Part shown: piece by piece, positions 36,989 through 45,788 of the stretch
How the letters are laid out: the number at the start of each line of letters is the position of its first letter
Position numbering within the stretch: position 1 is the first letter of the stretch
Notes under the pieces: generated by a model
Database searches by the model: none
Told to the model about the DNA's origin: nothing
Seen by the model: the letters and a program-made list of their open reading frames with translations, nothing else
Assembly (NCBI RefSeq): GCF_000348985.1
Contig: NC_035931.1
Span: 310,001 to 374,000, forward strand
DNA from: Huiozyma naganishii CBS 8797
Lineage: Eukaryota > Ascomycota > Saccharomycetes > Saccharomycetales > Saccharomycetaceae
Direction: 5' to 3'
DNA: 64,000 bases
Position numbers and translations under genes: made by a program

Positions 36989-39280
36989 TTAGCATTTAAT
37001 AGCATCATGTATGGCATTCTTTACATTCCTCCGGTTCCTCTCGAGCAGAGCGATGTACTTCCTATTGGAACAACTGTCACCGTCAGTATTTAAAACACCT
37101 GATTGATCAACAAAAGACTCCAAACCATTGGCCAGCAGGGAGAGTTTTCCCAGCTGTAGGCCATGTACATGACGCTTGGTTGATTTTGATGGCGGCGTGG
37201 CATCGTCGTTCAACCAATCCAAATTTGGTCTCCTTTGCGAGGCTATTCTGCTAAGGTTATCCTTCAGAGCCCCTTTCAAATCTTTAATCTCACTCAACAG
37301 GTCAATCCTGTCCACTGTATCACGTTGCAGTACGTAATTGTCTAGTGCACCATTTGGAATGGTATGGTATTGTTTTAAACTGGATAACTTCAAGTCCTTC
37401 CTCAATATGGTATTTGATTTTCGAAGTTCCCCCAGTTGTTCCTCTTGCAACTTTTGGACTTTGGTCAAGTTTTGTACTTTGGTCTTCAAGGCGATATTGA
37501 GTTGTTCCTGCTTTGTAGTTCGTGCTTGTTTCCCCTTCATGATTTCGATTTTAACGCCAAGTTCTTTAATCAGTTGTTCCTTTAGAGCAAGCTCCTCCGT
37601 GTAGTGTTTGTCTTGTTCTGGTGAGGGGAGTGTATCGAGCACTGGTTCTGGAGAAGGCAGCTCTTTCTTGGGAGGGAACTCTTTTGGTGTACCGTTTACC
37701 GAAGGATTTCCCACCAAGTCCTTTAAAAGAGTTTCCAGTTTTTGGAATTGGCTTGGTAAAGTTTCTTGGCCCATAACTGATAAACATTGCACAAGATCAT
37801 CTATCAAAGGGGCCACGCCAGCGTGAATTTCGACGTTCCGTATCTTAACATCGGTCAAAGTCTTTTCAATTAGATCCAACAGCTGTGAGTATCTTTCGTG
37901 CAAGGCGTTGTTATCAGTATCCTGTAGAATCTGCGGCAAGACATTCTGGAAGACATACTTGTAGATAGATACCATGAATGCGGCACTGCATTTCAAAAGA
38001 GGATCGCGGTCAATGCATTGAATGACATTGTTCCAGTTGAAGATGCCCTCAGTCAAATCTTCCCATCGCTGTTCGTTCCACAACCTGATATTAAACAGGT
38101 CATTCACCGTAACGACCCCCACTACGGAACCTAAGCTTTGGCAATGCAGCACAACCGTTTCTAATATCGTTAACCGGAGCCACCTCTCGGTATTTGGTTG
38201 GTCACTCTGGGAGAGTTTGAAACGAATGAAACTCAACATGGGGGATAGATCCCTCCAGGGGATCCGTTCGGTACCGGCCATGTATTGATGAAAGAAATCA
38301 TGGTAGATTGCCGTCTTGCTTACTTGTTCCTGCAACAAGGCGACTTGCGAATTCAGTACTTCAATCTGCTGTTCTCGGTCAGGCAATTCCCTCGTGATGA
38401 GAGAATCTAGTTGACTGGACAAAGTATCCGCTTCCGCTTGCGCTCTCTGCTGGGACATCTTGAAAGTGGACAATTCTGTCTGTAAACGGTCCAACTGGTC
38501 TTCCAGATCAGCGATGCGAGATTTATACTTGCTCTCCATGGATTCCAATCTTGCACTGAGATGCTCCAACCCGGAAAGTTCCTGCTGGAGGGACTGCACA
38601 TGAGTGGTCAACTGCGAGTTTGTCTCTGTCAAATGGACAACAATGTCGTCCCTGTACTCTTGTGAGTCCAACTGTTTAGACAATTCCGCGATGCAAGTCT
38701 GCTGAGTGTGCAACTGGGATTTCGCTGCGGCAACAGCCTCACCTAGTCTCTTATTCTCCCTGATGAGCGTCTCCCTCTCTGCCAGGACCAGCGTGTACCG
38801 ATTTTGGAGATCCTGCGGTGCAACTGACACCCCCGCAAGCGCATCATCAAACCTTTGTGCAAGTTCTGTGTGCTCCATGGTGAGTCTCTCTAATTCCCGG
38901 TCACGGTCTACCAAACGGTGCTCCAATTGGGTCCTGGAGTCTACCATCCGTCGAATCTTGTTTTCCAGCAGCGCGATAAGTTTGCGATTGGCCCCTACAC
39001 TACGAGCGGGAACCCATAGATCAGCAGCCCTGACAAACAGCCCACATTGTGGTGCCACTGAGAAGTACCGCACCCCACCAACCGACCCGTCGTTCCTCCC
39101 CTGGGGCCCATCGAGCTCCAACCCGACCCACTCCCCGGTAGCAAACCGCACGGGCCCGCAAATCCGCACCGTCGCGGCCACCCACTGCACATCACCTTGA
39201 CGCACACCAACAACGACCCGCTGACCCTCCGTAACGCTCATATTGGGTATTATGGACTCCGATCCCAACCACCGTCTCAT
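36989..39280 (-). CDS. NIP100: Dynactin large subunit Nip100 (p150-Glued)
   Basis: Dynactin subunit that activates dynein for spindle positioning. An N-terminal CAP-Gly domain (GEWVGLELDGPQGRNDGSVGGVRYF) is followed by long coiled coils (about residues 100-340 and 550-680) and a conserved end. Two Mets are possible starts: 39280 (first ATG, 763 aa) and 39241 (13 residues later, MSVTEGQRVVV, directly before CAP-Gly). I used the first; the second is equally plausible. S. cerevisiae Nip100 is 868 aa. Only 22 bp separate its stop from the convergent SPT14 stop, and 92 bp separate its first ATG from divergent MRPL40. Confidence 0.92.
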   Translation of the reverse strand: MRRWLGSESIIPNMSVTEGQRVVVGVRQGDVQWVAATVRICGPVRFATGEWVGLELDGPQGRNDGSVGGVRYFSVAPQCGLFVRAADLWVPARSVGANRKLIALLENKIRRMVDSRTQLEHRLVDRDRELERLTMEHTELAQRFDDALAGVSVAPQDLQNRYTLVLAERETLIRENKRLGEAVAAAKSQLHTQQTCIAELSKQLDSQEYRDDIVVHLTETNSQLTTHVQSLQQELSGLEHLSARLESMESKYKSRIADLEDQLDRLQTELSTFKMSQQRAQAEADTLSSQLDSLITRELPDREQQIEVLNSQVALLQEQVSKTAIYHDFFHQYMAGTERIPWRDLSPMLSFIRFKLSQSDQPNTERWLRLTILETVVLHCQSLGSVVGVVTVNDLFNIRLWNEQRWEDLTEGIFNWNNVIQCIDRDPLLKCSAAFMVSIYKYVFQNVLPQILQDTDNNALHERYSQLLDLIEKTLTDVKIRNVEIHAGVAPLIDDLVQCLSVMGQETLPSQFQKLETLLKDLVGNPSVNGTPKEFPPKKELPSPEPVLDTLPSPEQDKHYTEELALKEQLIKELGVKIEIMKGKQARTTKQEQLNIALKTKVQNLTKVQKLQEEQLGELRKSNTILRKDLKLSSLKQYHTIPNGALDNYVLQRDTVDRIDLLSEIKDLKGALKDNLSRIASQRRPNLDWLNDDATPPSKSTKRHVHGLQLGKLSLLANGLESFVDQSGVLNTDGDSCSNRKYIALLERNRRNVKNAIHDAIKC

Positions 39281-39372
39281 CGCCTTCTGATATCGAATTG
39301 AAGAAGAAGTTGTAACGAAGTACCAACAACAACGACAACAGCAAGAACAGCTCAACTAGTCCAGGACACGCC

Positions 39373-40263
39373 ATGTCGTTCAACTCGAGACACATATCGA
39401 AGGCCGGTGCGCGGATCATGGAGCAACTGGCGCACCCGACGCCCGGGGTCGCTCGGAAGCGCGAGTTGGAGGCGTTACGAGCGGTCCCTTCCTTCCTGAG
39501 ACCGGACTTGCCGCGGGTGATGGACCCGGCGAAGCGGTACAGGACACCGCAAGAGTGGCTGTTCATGCCGGGGGACCGTGTTGTGATCATGAGGGGTCCC
39601 TGTAGGGGCAACATCGCCGTGGTGAGGGAGCACGACCGCAACACGAACGGATACCTGCTGGACGAGAGTGGTCCACAAAGGACCGTTGTCGTTCCAAGAG
39701 AGTTCTGGCAGGAGGGACAGGAGTCGCACGTTGTAGCGATGCCCCAGGCTCTGAGGAGGCAGGATCTGCGGTTAGTAGCAGAGATCGAGTCCCCTCAGGA
39801 CGATGGGAAGTTGCGCACCGTCGCAGTGGACAATGTCATGTTCGAGGGGGAGTACTACGACAAGTGGTACCGTCGGAAGATGCCCTACCGATGTGTGTTT
39901 GGACAGCGGGACCTGGTGATCCCTTGGCCGCGGCCGGAACCGCAGGAGACGGGCACCTTAGGAACTGATCCTGGTGTCGCTCGAGAACAGTCTTTCTGGG
40001 TGGACTCTCTCGTGCGCGGACCCATCCCATCTGCTGCTCTAGCGACAGTGCGCAACCCGCACTCGAAGTACAGACGTGGGAAGCTTACGCCGCGGGACAT
40101 CAAGCGGCTTGTCGCTCCGGAGATGCCCGCGATGCCCGCGATGCGACAACGCAAGAACTCATCGCAACACAAGAAGCAAATGATCACAGACGAGGACATC
40201 GAGCTGATCGGTTCTCGCGTGCAGCAATTCCTCGAGTCCCAGACAACGACGACACCAAAATGA
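39373..40263 (+). CDS. MRPL40: Mitochondrial ribosomal protein Mrpl40 (uL24m)
   Basis: Large-subunit mitoribosomal protein, L24 family. The 296-aa length equals S. cerevisiae (297). A KOW motif (GDRVVIMRGPCRGNIAVV, about residues 68-85) identifies the L24-type fold. A basic N-terminus supports matrix import. A small direct repeat near the end encodes MPAMPAM. GC-rich, like the genes to its right. The divergent NIP100-MRPL40-COX10 order matches chromosome XVI. Confidence 0.96.
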   Translation: MSFNSRHISKAGARIMEQLAHPTPGVARKRELEALRAVPSFLRPDLPRVMDPAKRYRTPQEWLFMPGDRVVIMRGPCRGNIAVVREHDRNTNGYLLDESGPQRTVVVPREFWQEGQESHVVAMPQALRRQDLRLVAEIESPQDDGKLRTVAVDNVMFEGEYYDKWYRRKMPYRCVFGQRDLVIPWPRPEPQETGTLGTDPGVAREQSFWVDSLVRGPIPSAALATVRNPHSKYRRGKLTPRDIKRLVAPEMPAMPAMRQRKNSSQHKKQMITDEDIELIGSRVQQFLESQTTTTPK

Positions 40264-40379
40264 CTCTACTGAGAGTCTCCTGTAAATAGAGAGAGGGAGA
40301 GGACCGTTGGTACAAGTCAATAAATAGTGTATGTGTAGATGTATGTATGTACATGGATATGAGATTGACTATTTGTCCT

Positions 40380-41678
40380 CTAAGGTTTCATCGGACGGTC
40401 GTCCCGCGACCAGAGGAAGTCCCACCTCCCGCGCTTGTGTAGGATCGCTAGGAGGAACACCGCCGGGAGTTGCAAAACACTTGCTAGCATTGTCCTTCTA
40501 GCATACGTGTTGGCGAGTTGGACCCCCGCGGTGAACTTATTGCGGTCACCAAGGACATCCGCTGAGTAGTTGCGTCTTTGCTGCCAATAGAACTTGAAGC
40601 ACCAGTATGCGAGCCATGCGTTGGGCACCGCTGAGTCCCAAACGTAGTACTTGTCTGTGACCCCCAAGTATGCTAGCATCGCACATATGGGGAACATGAG
40701 CAGAGCGTACCTGAGAGCGACGCGGGCATTGAGTCTTGGGTTGACCCACGCGGTCATACGGTACCCTGCGTTCCTGTACTGCATTCGGACGCTATGTGAG
40801 AGGGCGTTGAAGTGTGGGAACTGCCAACAGTAGAGTAAAGCGGCGAGACACCAAGCTGCAGGGTCCTCGAGGGACGACGCTGCAGCCCACCCCATGAGCG
40901 GTGGGATCGCACCAACGAGGGCGCCTACCCATGTGTTGACGATGCTGACGCGCTTCAAAGAGGTGTACAGCCATGCGTACAGGGGGATGTTTGCCGCTGC
41001 AAGCAGAGCAACAGTAGGGTTCACTCCGTAGTAGAGTGTCGCCGTTCCAGCGAGACCTATTAAGCAGGAGAAGGCGTACGCCTGCTTTGGGGACACAAGT
41101 CCACGTACGACGGGTCGAGCCTGAGTCCTGAGCATCTGTCGATCGAAATCTGGCTCTCTGCCCATGTTGATAGCGTTAGCGGCACCCGAGGTGAGTAGGG
41201 TCCCCGTTGTGAGGCAGATAAGTTGTCCCAGGGACGCTGCCTGTGGTGACAGAGCGTAAGAGCAGATAGCGCTGAGCATGACGAGTGTTGTGAGTCTCGG
41301 TTTCGTCAACTGGTAGTAGGGCATGGCGAGCTTTGCGAGGGAGACCCCAGGGGAGGTAGTATCAATTGGTCTCGTCCTTCTTGCGTGCTGCACGGACTGC
41401 ACGTTGAATGGGTTTGCACCGGCCGGCGCCGCTGCTGCCGTTTGCAACTCCCCATCGTCAGTGCAACGTAACCTACCGACGATGTTCCCCCCCAGCGGTC
41501 GCCTCGTGAGGACGACGTTCGGCGTGAAGTCAATCGCTGCCGTGTTGAGATGGTGGGGTGGTGCCGGATGATATCCCTGGACCCCGTGGGACTGACCTGC
41601 TTTGGCGCACTTGGAGACCGCACGCACCCCGAACACCCCGACACGAACACCGCCGCTGACCCTCATCAGCAGGAGCAT
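40380..41678 (-). CDS. COX10: Heme A:farnesyltransferase Cox10
   Basis: UbiA-family inner-membrane prenyltransferase making heme O from heme B for cytochrome c oxidase. From the ATG at 41678 (second Met at 41666) the product is 432 aa (S. cerevisiae 462). It has a basic presequence (MLLLMRVSGGVRVGVFGVRA), the prenyl-diphosphate motif NMGREPDFDRQM, KRVSIVNTWVGALVGAIPPLMGW, and multiple hydrophobic helices. Upstream, the same frame stays open through a Thr-codon tract without an ATG. In S. cerevisiae OYE3 separates COX10 from DAP1; no OYE3 is seen here. Confidence 0.96.
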   Translation of the reverse strand: MLLLMRVSGGVRVGVFGVRAVSKCAKAGQSHGVQGYHPAPPHHLNTAAIDFTPNVVLTRRPLGGNIVGRLRCTDDGELQTAAAAPAGANPFNVQSVQHARRTRPIDTTSPGVSLAKLAMPYYQLTKPRLTTLVMLSAICSYALSPQAASLGQLICLTTGTLLTSGAANAINMGREPDFDRQMLRTQARPVVRGLVSPKQAYAFSCLIGLAGTATLYYGVNPTVALLAAANIPLYAWLYTSLKRVSIVNTWVGALVGAIPPLMGWAAASSLEDPAAWCLAALLYCWQFPHFNALSHSVRMQYRNAGYRMTAWVNPRLNARVALRYALLMFPICAMLAYLGVTDKYYVWDSAVPNAWLAYWCFKFYWQQRRNYSADVLGDRNKFTAGVQLANTYARRTMLASVLQLPAVFLLAILHKRGRWDFLWSRDDRPMKP

Positions 41679-41679
41679 T

Positions 41680-41731
41680 GGTCGTGCAGTTGTTGTAGTA
41701 GTTGCAGTTGTAGTGGTAGTAGTTGTTGGTT
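41680..41731 (-). repeat. ACN trinucleotide tract upstream of COX10
   Basis: Imperfect ACN/GCN triplet repeat on the minus strand, in frame with COX10 and read as a near-continuous Thr run, but lacking an ATG. Probably 5' leader or promoter DNA. Confidence 0.6.
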
Positions 41732-41788
41732 GCAATTAATGCAGAACCTGATTACTTACGGAGTTGTACTTATAAGAGCAGAGCGGAG

Positions 41789-42709
41789 TCATGTCGACGC
41801 TGTCTGCGGTGGTGAGGTCGTAGTTGTCGTAGTAGTAGTCGCCGTGGCCAGCTTCTTGTTCTGGATCTTGTTGTCGATGAGGTTTTGGAAGGCGATGATG
41901 GTGCGGACGAGGTTTGCAGCGTATACGACCATGAGTTCGTCATTCGTCTCGACGGTCAGTGCGTGTTGCAAAGGCGTAGAGTCCCCCAGCACTGGGAACA
42001 AGTTGAACACATCTTGAAGTTTCCCCAGAATAGCATGGTTGGCAGGGAGGTCCCCCCCTGGGCCGATACGGTCCAAGTACGAGACGATCCGGGCGAGTCT
42101 CGACTGTAAGTTCTGCAAGGAGTGCAGTTGAGCGGTGAGCCGCACGCTCAGGGGCCCAGCTGCTTGGTCCCTCTCGTCACGTAGCAAATGCTCGACACCG
42201 ATCTCCTCTGCATCCTCCGCGCGGACTTCGCAGGGCAAGTGTTGGAAGAACTTCTCTGTGGCGGACCCGTCGTCGTTAATCTGTTCGACAGCGGCATAAC
42301 ACTCCACGGGGAGACCCGCACCAGTCTGCTTCACGTCAATCACGGCAAGCAAGGGGTTCGCAGTGTACTGTCTGAACAAGTCGTTGATCTGCATGTCTGA
42401 ACGACGCAACTTCGGACCGGAATGGTACCATCCAACGAGTTGCTCACTGGCGTTGATCTTCCTGAACATCTCGCACATGTTCTCGATGTAGTTCTGGTCT
42501 AGAAACCACACCCCAGTGGCCAGATCCTCCTCGAAGGGGATCGCAAACGAGTTCGTGACCTTGACACTCGCCACACCACCAACTTTCTCCCCGAGCAGGA
42601 CACCGACAACCCGGGTCTCTGGGGGGTGAGGGCCCATCACGACCCTGTCGAAATGGTCCAGCACAGACAGCAGCACCAGCGGCGCAACACTAACACTCTC
42701 ACACTCCAT
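41789..42709 (-). CDS. RPN8: 26S proteasome lid subunit Rpn8
   Basis: MPN-domain (non-catalytic) lid subunit that pairs with Rpn11. From the ATG at 42709 the product is 306 aa (S. cerevisiae 338). The MPN domain occupies about 8-145 ([19 protein letters not shown]) and lacks the full JAMM zinc set, as known for Rpn8. The C-terminal helices are conserved ([24 protein letters not shown], then NKIQNKK). After that the S. cerevisiae acidic tail is replaced by a short poly-Thr tail coded by a triplet repeat. In S. cerevisiae RPN8 is on chromosome XV (YOR261C). Confidence 0.97.
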   Translation of the reverse strand: MECESVSVAPLVLLSVLDHFDRVVMGPHPPETRVVGVLLGEKVGGVASVKVTNSFAIPFEEDLATGVWFLDQNYIENMCEMFRKINASEQLVGWYHSGPKLRRSDMQINDLFRQYTANPLLAVIDVKQTGAGLPVECYAAVEQINDDGSATEKFFQHLPCEVRAEDAEEIGVEHLLRDERDQAAGPLSVRLTAQLHSLQNLQSRLARIVSYLDRIGPGGDLPANHAILGKLQDVFNLFPVLGDSTPLQHALTVETNDELMVVYAANLVRTIIAFQNLIDNKIQNKKLATATTTTTTTTSPPQTAST

Positions 42710-42800
42710 GGCCACTCGTCGTTGTAGCGCTTTGTGGCAGTAGTAGTGGTTGAGGTCTTCTTCTTTTAATGAATCTTCTTCTTAATATTTACAAGACGTC

Positions 42801-42807
42801 GGTGGCA
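42801..42807 (+). promoter_or_regulatory. Partial PACE-like element before RPN8
   Basis: GGTGGCA matches seven of nine bases of the Rpn4 site GGTGGCAAA, 92 bp upstream of the RPN8 ATG. The terminal AA is missing, so this is a weak candidate. Confidence 0.3.
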
Positions 42808-42814
42808 TTGACGG

Positions 42815-44317
42815 TCAGACCCTGAGCGGCGGTTGGCCGTCGCGGACGATCGTGTGGTGGTGTCCTGGGGCACGCACGGTGGTATGTTCTGCGGCAGACG
42901 TGGCCACTTCGGTGCACGCCGGGAGCGAGCTGAACCAGTCGTCCGCGGTCACGTCGTGGACCGAGGCACGGGTCGTTGGGTCTACTTGGAGCATACGGGA
43001 CAGGAGAGGTCTTGCTGCGTGCGGGAGAAGCCGCATTAGACGGTAGGGCCCGTGTTTCGCGTGGTGGTGGTGCGGTAAGGGTTGCGGGGTTGCCTCGGTG
43101 TCTTTACTCTCTGGTTCTTGTGCCGGGCCCGCCTTCATCTTGACATGGTCCCTTGCGCTCTGCTCGTAATCGTGCGGTTCGTCATCGGGCATGTCGTACA
43201 ACCTGAAGTTGCGATCCGAGCTGCGCGGTGCACGCCAAGGGAATTTCTGTAACACCATGCAGCAGTATATCACCCCGGCGGACCACACGTCGACCAATTG
43301 CGGGTCGTACTTGTGTGAAGGGTGCTTCACGATCTCGGGGGCCAGGTACGGGTCTGAACCGACGATCCCGCGCGCTAGGGTGATCCCGGGCGTGTACGGG
43401 TACTTGAATATCACCGCAGACCCGAAATCGATGATCTTCAGAATCCCTTGCTCCGTCATCACACAGTTGTCCAGCTTCAAGTCCCTGTGCGCAATCCCCA
43501 TCGAGTGCAGGTACTCGACCCCGAGAAGTAACTGCTTGAAGTAACAGTGGATCTCCCCTCGGGACATGACCCCGCTCATCACGACGCCGAAGAAATCCAC
43601 GGGTAAGTACTCCATCACTTCGAAGTACTTGTCCTTGGGCCCATTACTGAAAATATCGAGTGTCTCAACAACGTTCGCATGGTGCAACGAGGACCCAACG
43701 ATGAACTCAGTGGTACACTTCTTCCCGTACTCCGAAAGCGTCTCTCCGTCCTTCCTTGCCCTAAATTCCTTCACGGCAAACACCCGCCCGTCACTGGGCC
43801 GCTTGATCAACTTAACAGACCCACCGGCTCCAGAACCAATGATCTGGCCCACTTGCCCGTACTTGCTCTCTAGCAGCGAGTCGTCGTTCATCTCTGCGGA
43901 GGAGATAGACCTTGTGGGCGTTGAGGCCCTCGGAGTGGATGCCCGAGGAGTTGATGCCTTAGTGTCGGCTTCCGCGACCGTTTCGTCTTGTAACTCCGAG
44001 GAAGTGTGCCTTCTCCCGTGACGGGCCGCGGTGCCACCGGGAACCGTCATGGTCGTGGTCGTGGTCGTGGTCGTAGTCGTAGTCGGAGTCGGAGTCGCCG
44101 TCGCCGCCGCCCCAGGCCTCAAAAACCGCTTCAGATCCATCATAGAGTTCGAGATGTGTGGTGACAGCAGGTCCCCGAACCGCGACGACGTCCCAGCATG
44201 GTTGATCTGACCTGGCTGTGGCCCATCGCCCTCCCTCGCGTCCCCTTCAGCATCGCCCCCTGTCTCCACACTCTTGTGCGTTGGAATATGGAACCGCTTC
44301 GTAGAAAACAGCGGCAT
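42815..44317 (-). CDS. HRK1: Ser/Thr kinase Hrk1 (Npr1/Hal5 family)
   Basis: Kinase implicated in activating the plasma-membrane H+-ATPase Pma1. The ATG at 44317 (MPLFSTKRFHIPTH) gives 500 aa; the upstream in-frame TTG at 44443 is unlikely. A disordered N-terminus with Thr-rich and RASTP repeats is followed by the kinase: GSGAGGSV, AVKEF, HRDLKLDN, IDFGSA, GSDPYLAPE. The conserved C-terminal signature is HGPYRLMRLLPHA, ending RAPGHHHTIVR. S. cerevisiae Hrk1 is 759 aa; the long Asn/Gln-rich insert before HGPYR is nearly absent here. It is the last gene of the chromosome XV/XVI-type region and lies divergently beside ERG12. Confidence 0.9.
   Translation of the reverse strand: MPLFSTKRFHIPTHKSVETGGDAEGDAREGDGPQPGQINHAGTSSRFGDLLSPHISNSMMDLKRFLRPGAAATATPTPTTTTTTTTTTTMTVPGGTAARHGRRHTSSELQDETVAEADTKASTPRASTPRASTPTRSISSAEMNDDSLLESKYGQVGQIIGSGAGGSVKLIKRPSDGRVFAVKEFRARKDGETLSEYGKKCTTEFIVGSSLHHANVVETLDIFSNGPKDKYFEVMEYLPVDFFGVVMSGVMSRGEIHCYFKQLLLGVEYLHSMGIAHRDLKLDNCVMTEQGILKIIDFGSAVIFKYPYTPGITLARGIVGSDPYLAPEIVKHPSHKYDPQLVDVWSAGVIYCCMVLQKFPWRAPRSSDRNFRLYDMPDDEPHDYEQSARDHVKMKAGPAQEPESKDTEATPQPLPHHHHAKHGPYRLMRLLPHAARPLLSRMLQVDPTTRASVHDVTADDWFSSLPACTEVATSAAEHTTVRAPGHHHTIVRDGQPPLRV
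44048..44105 (-). repeat. Triplet repeat coding Thr tract in HRK1
   Basis: GTC/GTG/GTA-type triplets (plus strand) read as Thr codons on the minus strand, giving a run of about 11 Thr within the disordered HRK1 N-terminus. Confidence 0.8.
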
Positions 44318-44489
44318 CTCAAGTGGTTGCGCTTGTATCTTCACAACCCAGCTGTCCACCGTATACTGTAGACTCTCACAACGTGCTCCAACGTCCCCTC
44401 CCGTAGCAACCGCTCCTTTGCAGATGGTAGTAGTACGTCCCAACTCTGAACTATATATTTAATACAAGAAGAAGATTGGGCTCTCGACG

Positions 44490-44532
44490 ATGAGATGAGA
44501 TGAGGTGGAGAGACCAGAGCAATTGGAGATGA
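44490..44532 (+). promoter_or_regulatory. Cluster of three uORFs before ERG12
   Basis: A GATGA repeat makes ATG AGA TGA twice (44490-44498 and 44495-44503) and a ten-codon uORF (44500-44532) whose TGA overlaps the ERG12 ATG (44529) as ATGA. The same repeat resembles a PAC element. A TATA tract at about 44453-44462 could place the transcript start within or after the cluster. Confidence 0.5.
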
Positions 44533-45788
44533 CCGTGACGCTGCCGTTTGCGACGTGTGCGCCGGGGAAGGTGATCCTGTTTGGGGAGCACTCCGCGGTG
44601 TACGGGAAACTCGCCGCCGCTGCGAGTGTCAACGCACTGCGCACGTACTTGCACGTCGAGAAGACCACTGTCCCGGGGACTCTGCAATTGGTGTTCCCAG
44701 ATATACACTTCGAGGCTCAATGGGGAGGGACCCAATTGCGGACCGTGTTTGGTGCGGTTCAACCCACTGTGGGCCCGCCACCGTTGCAACTGGATGAACA
44801 ATTGCTTGCCAGAGTGCAAGAGTTTGCTGAATCGTCTGTGGAGCACCCGGTGCACGTACAAGCGGCCATATGCTTCCTGTACCTGTTTGCAGCGATATGC
44901 GGTGCCGAGGACACGGGCCTGCGGTTTGTCTTGAAGTCGACGTCCCCCATTGGTGCAGGGCTCGGTTCCTCCGCTGCGATCTCTGTCGCGCTGTCCACTG
45001 CGATGTTGCATCTACGGGACACCGCCCCGGGTCCCACACTGTCCCAAGTGAACGGATGGTCCTTACTCGGGGAGAAGTGCATCCATGGGGACCCCTCCGG
45101 GATCGATAACGCCGTGGCGACGTACGGTGGAGTGATATCGTACCGTAAGGGCCACCAGTTCCAATTCATCACTCTACCGGATCATCTTTCCGCAAAGTTG
45201 CGGCTACTGGTCACGTACACTGGTGTCCCCCGGTCTACGAAACAGCTCGTGCAGGGAGTCAGAGACCTCTACGAAAGGGACACCTTGCTCGTGGAACCCA
45301 TCCTCGAGGCAATGGACCAATGCGCGCAGCGTGCCGTCTCCTGCCTGGAAGCTGCAGCAGCAACGGACACCGCACTCCCAAGCACTCTACTCGAGCTTGC
45401 TACACTCATCAACGTCAACCAGGGACTGCTGTGTTCCCTTGGTGTCTCGCATCCAGCACTCGAACGGGTCAAACTCGCCGCAGACACGGCACAGATCGGA
45501 TCCACAAAGCTGACGGGCGCCGGTGGCGGAGGGTGTGCCATCACTCTACTAGCAGACGGCTGCACACCCACTGTTCTACGCCAATTCCAAGAGTCCCTCC
45601 AGGACCCCGCCGCCGGGTCCTTCGAGACCTACGAGACGCTGTTGGGCGGACTCGGCGCAGCTCTACTAGGGGACCCTCCCACAGGTGTCTCCGCGCTCTT
45701 CAGGGACCCATCCGCGACCGCAGCGGACCTCGAGACCGCGCTGACGCCGGGCATCGCACCCGTCACTTGGACACCGCTCAAGCCCTAA
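44529..45788 (+). CDS. ERG12: Mevalonate kinase Erg12
   Basis: Cytosolic GHMP kinase phosphorylating mevalonate in sterol/isoprenoid synthesis. The ATG at 44529 (MTVTLPFATCAPGKVILFGE) matches the family start and gives 419 aa (S. cerevisiae 443). ATP-binding motif PIGAGLGSSAAISVAL and the third GHMP motif KLTGAGGGGCAITLL are intact, as is GEKCIHGDPSGIDNAVATYGG with the catalytic Asp. GC-rich. In S. cerevisiae it is YMR208W; here it opens the chromosome XIII-type block and is divergent from HRK1, 211 bp away. Confidence 0.98.
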   Translation: MTVTLPFATCAPGKVILFGEHSAVYGKLAAAASVNALRTYLHVEKTTVPGTLQLVFPDIHFEAQWGGTQLRTVFGAVQPTVGPPPLQLDEQLLARVQEFAESSVEHPVHVQAAICFLYLFAAICGAEDTGLRFVLKSTSPIGAGLGSSAAISVALSTAMLHLRDTAPGPTLSQVNGWSLLGEKCIHGDPSGIDNAVATYGGVISYRKGHQFQFITLPDHLSAKLRLLVTYTGVPRSTKQLVQGVRDLYERDTLLVEPILEAMDQCAQRAVSCLEAAAATDTALPSTLLELATLINVNQGLLCSLGVSHPALERVKLAADTAQIGSTKLTGAGGGGCAITLLADGCTPTVLRQFQESLQDPAAGSFETYETLLGGLGAALLGDPPTGVSALFRDPSATAADLETALTPGIAPVTWTPLKP

